Below, in pieces: positions 33,590 to 36,657 of a DNA stretch of 36,657 nucleotides. The notes beneath the pieces were generated by a model that worked only from the letters and a program-made list of their open reading frames with translations, did no database searches and was not told the origin of the DNA. The stretch comes from a virus, in the IMG/VR virus record IMGVR_UViG_3300037427_000695, positions 1-36,657 of that record. One strand, 5' to 3'. Each line of letters begins with the position of its first letter. Position 1 is the stretch's first letter. The position numbers and the translations under genes are program-made.

Positions 33590-36500
33590 TGGCCGCAACG
33601 ATTCTGATCAAGAGGACGCAAGGAACCTCTCCACCAACCGCAGCACCAGTTGGAACTGGTGTATCATTTGGTGAATTAGTATATACCTATGATACCTCTG
33701 ATGTAGGTGCTGGTAAGTCGTATAAGAAATTATATATTGGTAACCCAGCTGGCCCTACTCAACCTCCAATTGTTGTTGGTGGTGAGTATTACACTCAAAT
33801 GTTGCCAGAGAACCCAGCTGACTTTGGTAAGCCAGTTGCTTCTAAGGCAGTTATCCTTAACCCTTCAGGGCAAGTTGTATCTTGGAATGTTCAGACTGAT
33901 CTTAATGTAGGTGCATCAGCAACAGTTACTTCTGATTTAACAGTTGGTGGTAATTTGAATGTCACAGGCGATTTAACATATGACGAAGTAAATGCAAGGA
34001 ACTGGAATATAACTGGTGTAGGTACTATCCCTACTCTTTATGTAACTGACATTACTGATACTCTCAACCTACAAAGTAAGGTAGGTATTATCAGTGCTCT
34101 TTCTGGTGTTGGTGCTACATATAACGATTTTAATTCAACATCTGCACAGTTTGAGCAGATTAATGTAAGTCATGCATCCACTACTAAGAACCTCACGGTT
34201 ACTGGTATTGCAACGATTGAAGATAATGTAGACTTTAGAACGCAGTTAATAAGAATTGGTAGAGAAGCTGGTGAGTTAGAAACTGATGGTAGTGATCGTC
34301 AGGGGTTCTTTATCGGTAACTGGGCAGGTCAACAAGCTGGTTTAGGTAATAACACTAAGAGAAACATTGCTATTGGTCACAGTGCCTTCCAGAAGGGTGG
34401 TAAGACTAAAGCAGAATCCAACCTCTTCTTAGGACATTTTGCTGGTCAAGAAGCAGAAGGTTCACATAACATCTATATTGGTGATAAGGTAGGACAGGAT
34501 TTAGGTTCTCAATCTGTTATCACTTATGGTGAGACTGGTAATGCCAGTACCATTTCATTCTCTGATGGTAGTTCATTGGGTAATGATCCATATGCTTACA
34601 GAGTATATGGTACTACAGATAATTTCTCCAACATACAGGGTGGAGATTGGGCATTTGAGATATCCCAACTTGGTGACCTTGGAACCATTAACAATGCTGT
34701 TACTGGTAACCTATCATTTAACATTGGTACTTGTACTAATGCTCATCTAGCAAAATTAATTGGTCAGCAGATTACAGTTAAGGGACAGGATAACTTTGCC
34801 TTATTAACTGATCCAAATGATGCTATCTACTTATCAAGTGGTAGTATTGGATTAACAGATACTTATGGTTTCATAGTTGTTAGATCTGGTATTACCACAA
34901 ATAGTGGTAAAGAAGATCACGATCAGAACATTGGTATAGGTCGTGAAGCACTATGGGGTGCTGGTATATCAACTAACCAGAGCAACAACATTGCTATTGG
35001 TGCGTTTACTTTATACAATGTTAATGGTAGTGATAATATAGCTATTGGTAATTCTGCTGGTACTCATAATACTGGTAGTAACAATGTTATTATTGGTAAA
35101 GGACAAGATGTTAGATATCCAGATCAAGACGATCAGTTAATAATTGGTTCAGGTGATGTTAAGTGGGTTTCTGGTAATAGCGACGGGTGGGTCGGAATCG
35201 GGACCACCACGCCAACAGCCCTCCTCGATGTGGATGGTGATGTCAACATCACTGGTGTTGCTACTGTTCCTCAGTTAGATGTTAACGATTTAGGTATCGA
35301 AGACATTAAGGTAACTGCTGGTTTAGCAACTGACTTTGCAATTACTAACCTAGTCAACTCAGTTGGTATCATTACTAATGCCTACATTGATGTAGGTGTT
35401 GTAACATCATATGTTGGTACTTACTCAACAGTAACTGTACTTGATACAGAAACTGCTGATCTTAGAGATGTTAAAATAACTGCTGGTATCATTACAGACA
35501 TTGTTGGTACTGCTGCAACTATCACTACGATTGATGCTTATGTAACTGATATTATACATGGTAATATTGTTGCTGGTGTTATCACATCGATAACTGGTAT
35601 CTATGCAACCATTACTAATTTTGATACTGAATTAGCAGACCTTAAGGAAGTCAAAATTACTTCTGGTATCATAACTGATATAGTTGGTACTGCTGCTACA
35701 ATCACTACGATTGATGCTACGGAAGGAGATATTGTTAATGCTAAAATTACTGCTGGTGTTGTAACTTCTATAGTCGGTACTTATGCGACTATTACAACCT
35801 TTGACACAGAGACAGCAGATCTTAGAGATGTTAAGATCACTGCTGGTATCATAACAGATATTGTTGGTACAGCAGCAACCATTACAACTATCGATGCCAC
35901 AGAAGGCGACATAGTTAATGCTAAAATAACTGCTGGTGTTGTTACATCATTAGTTGGTACATACTCAACAATTCAAGATGTAAATATCACTAACGACTTT
36001 AGAGTTGGTGGTGCATCAACATTTGTTGGTAATGTTACTTTCCAAGGTGGTGTAATTGGTCTTGGTGATTCTACCAGTGATGCTATTGTATTCAATGCTG
36101 ACATTGATTCAAGTTTCATTCCTGATGATGACGATACCTATAACCTTGGTGCTGCTACTCAACAGTGGAAAGATCTTCATATTGATGGCACTGCTTATAT
36201 TGATGACCTAAGTGTTGATTCAACAGTTGGTGTTTATGCAACTATAACAACCTTTGACACAGAGACTGCAGACCTTAAGGATGTTAAGATTACCTCTGGT
36301 ATTATCACTGATATCGTTGGTACTGCTGCTACAATCACTACGATTGACGCAACTGAAGGAGATATAGTAAATGCTAAGATCACTGCTGGTGTTGTAACAT
36401 CGATAGTTGGTACTTACGCTACTATAACAACCTTTGATACTGAGACTGCAGATCTTAGAGATGTTAAAATTACTGCTGGTATCATAACAGATATTGTTGG

Positions 36501-36657
36501 TACTGCTGCATCTATCACTACGATTGATGTAACAGAAGGAGATATAGTTAACGCTAAAATCACTGCTGGTGTTATCACATCTATAGTTGGTACTTATGGT
36601 ACTATTACGACTCTTGATGTAGAGACATTAGATGCTCAATCATTAAGCATTACTGGT
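33589..36657 (+). CDS. long tail fibre protein, 5' part (open at the right edge)
   Basis: The ATG overlaps the previous TAA, and 1023 codons run without a stop to the window end, so this is a truncated view. The N-terminus (MAATILIKRTQGTSPPTAAP, GVSFGELVYTYD, KKLYIGNP) is typical of cyanophage fibre-like proteins and may attach to the baseplate. Then come short strands (LTVGGNLNVTGDLTYD), YadA-head-like repeats (NIAIGHSAF, NLFLGHFAG, NIYIGDKVG, NIAIGNSAG, NVIIGKG), the junction WVGIGTTTPTALLDVDGDV, and an exact 60-residue repeat array from 35416 onward. Such modules form trimeric beta-rolls or beta-prisms in receptor-binding fibres. The receptor-binding tip is presumably beyond the window. 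Confidence 0.8.
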   Translation, partial: MAATILIKRTQGTSPPTAAPVGTGVSFGELVYTYDTSDVGAGKSYKKLYIGNPAGPTQPPIVVGGEYYTQMLPENPADFGKPVASKAVILNPSGQVVSWNVQTDLNVGASATVTSDLTVGGNLNVTGDLTYDEVNARNWNITGVGTIPTLYVTDITDTLNLQSKVGIISALSGVGATYNDFNSTSAQFEQINVSHASTTKNLTVTGIATIEDNVDFRTQLIRIGREAGELETDGSDRQGFFIGNWAGQQAGLGNNTKRNIAIGHSAFQKGGKTKAESNLFLGHFAGQEAEGSHNIYIGDKVGQDLGSQSVITYGETGNASTISFSDGSSLGNDPYAYRVYGTTDNFSNIQGGDWAFEISQLGDLGTINNAVTGNLSFNIGTCTNAHLAKLIGQQITVKGQDNFALLTDPNDAIYLSSGSIGLTDTYGFIVVRSGITTNSGKEDHDQNIGIGREALWGAGISTNQSNNIAIGAFTLYNVNGSDNIAIGNSAGTHNTGSNNVIIGKGQDVRYPDQDDQLIIGSGDVKWVSGNSDGWVGIGTTTPTALLDVDGDVNITGVATVPQLDVNDLGIEDIKVTAGLATDFAITNLVNSVGIITNAYIDVGVVTSYVGTYSTVTVLDTETADLRDVKITAGIITDIVGTAATITTIDAYVTDIIHGNIVAGVITSITGIYATITNFDTELADLKEVKITSGIITDIVGTAATITTIDATEGDIVNAKITAGVVTSIVGTYATITTFDTETADLRDVKITAGIITDIVGTAATITTIDATEGDIVNAKITAGVVTSLVGTYSTIQDVNITNDFRVGGASTFVGNVTFQGGVIGLGDSTSDAIVFNADIDSSFIPDDDDTYNLGAATQQWKDLHIDGTAYIDDLSVDSTVGVYATITTFDTETADLKDVKITSGIITDIVGTAATITTIDATEGDIVNAKITAGVVTSIVGTYATITTFDTETADLRDVKITAGIITDIVGTAASITTIDVTEGDIVNAKITAGVITSIVGTYGTITTLDVETLDAQSLSITG
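35416..36657 (+). repeat. 180-bp tail-fibre repeat array
   Basis: Units begin at 35416, 35596, 35776, then after a unique insert at 36229, 36409 and 36589 (cut by the edge); each full step is exactly 180 bp. The 60-residue unit runs GTYATITTFDTETADLRDVK, then ITAGIITDIVGTAATITTID, then ATEGDIVNAKITAGVVTSIV. The insert (about 35962-36228) carries the fibre motif DDDDTYNLGAATQQWKDLHI. Protein identity between units is very high, while third codon positions vary. Confidence 0.9.

Noticed and set aside
34526-34750. Out-of-frame ORF inside the tail fibre gene
   Set aside because: The long fibre frame is open throughout this stretch and has recognisable fibre motifs; the alternate frame is Met/Leu/Val-rich noise.

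Overview
The window looks like part of a T4-like (myovirus) cyanophage that infects marine Synechococcus or Prochlorococcus. The DNA is AT-rich. Every recognisable gene is on the + strand, and genes are tightly packed with ATGA or TAATG start/stop overlaps. The baseplate genes follow the order gp25, gp6, giant gp7-like protein, gp8-like protein, DUF4815 protein. A DUF2997 gene followed by a DUF1257/Ycf35 gene is a cyanobacterial signature. All names rest on reading the sequence; no database search was run.

Region 1 (1-786) is largely non-coding, apart from a possible gene end at 3-191. It holds two copies of the 9-mer TTTTCCACA (a cyanobacterial-type DnaA box) facing each other, about seven degenerate copies of a CTAAGTAT/CTGAGTAT motif, a perfect sigma70 promoter (TTGACA, 17 nt, TATAAT) and several small palindromes. 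It resembles a replication-origin or early-control region. Region 2 (787-4935) is a cassette of small accessory genes: a very short AbrB/MazE-like DNA-binding protein, a 55-aa unknown, two 2OG-Fe(II) oxygenase-like proteins, a GT-A-type glycosyltransferase behind its own sigma70-like promoter, several tiny proteins, the DUF2997/Ycf35 pair and a third 2OG-Fe(II) oxygenase.

Region 3 (4931-32660) is the baseplate block. It opens at a T4-type late promoter (TATAAATA). It runs through gp25 and gp6 to a 5456-residue structural protein with a YHYH-like domain and about a dozen Cys...YPR repeats. A second TATAAATA then precedes the gp8-like protein and a 2461-residue DUF4815 protein with a proline-rich hinge. 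Region 4 (32657-36657) holds two small coiled-coil proteins, two small fibre-associated proteins and the first 1023 codons of a long tail fibre. The fibre has YadA-head-like repeats and an exact 180-bp repeat, and it runs off the window.

The genes suggest a contractile-tail baseplate and fibre module transcribed late, preceded by a cassette probably used to modify host or virion molecules. The most unusual parts are the origin-like intergenic region, the modular giant protein with its codon-atypical repeat patch, and the tail-fibre repeats with GC-rich conserved junctions.
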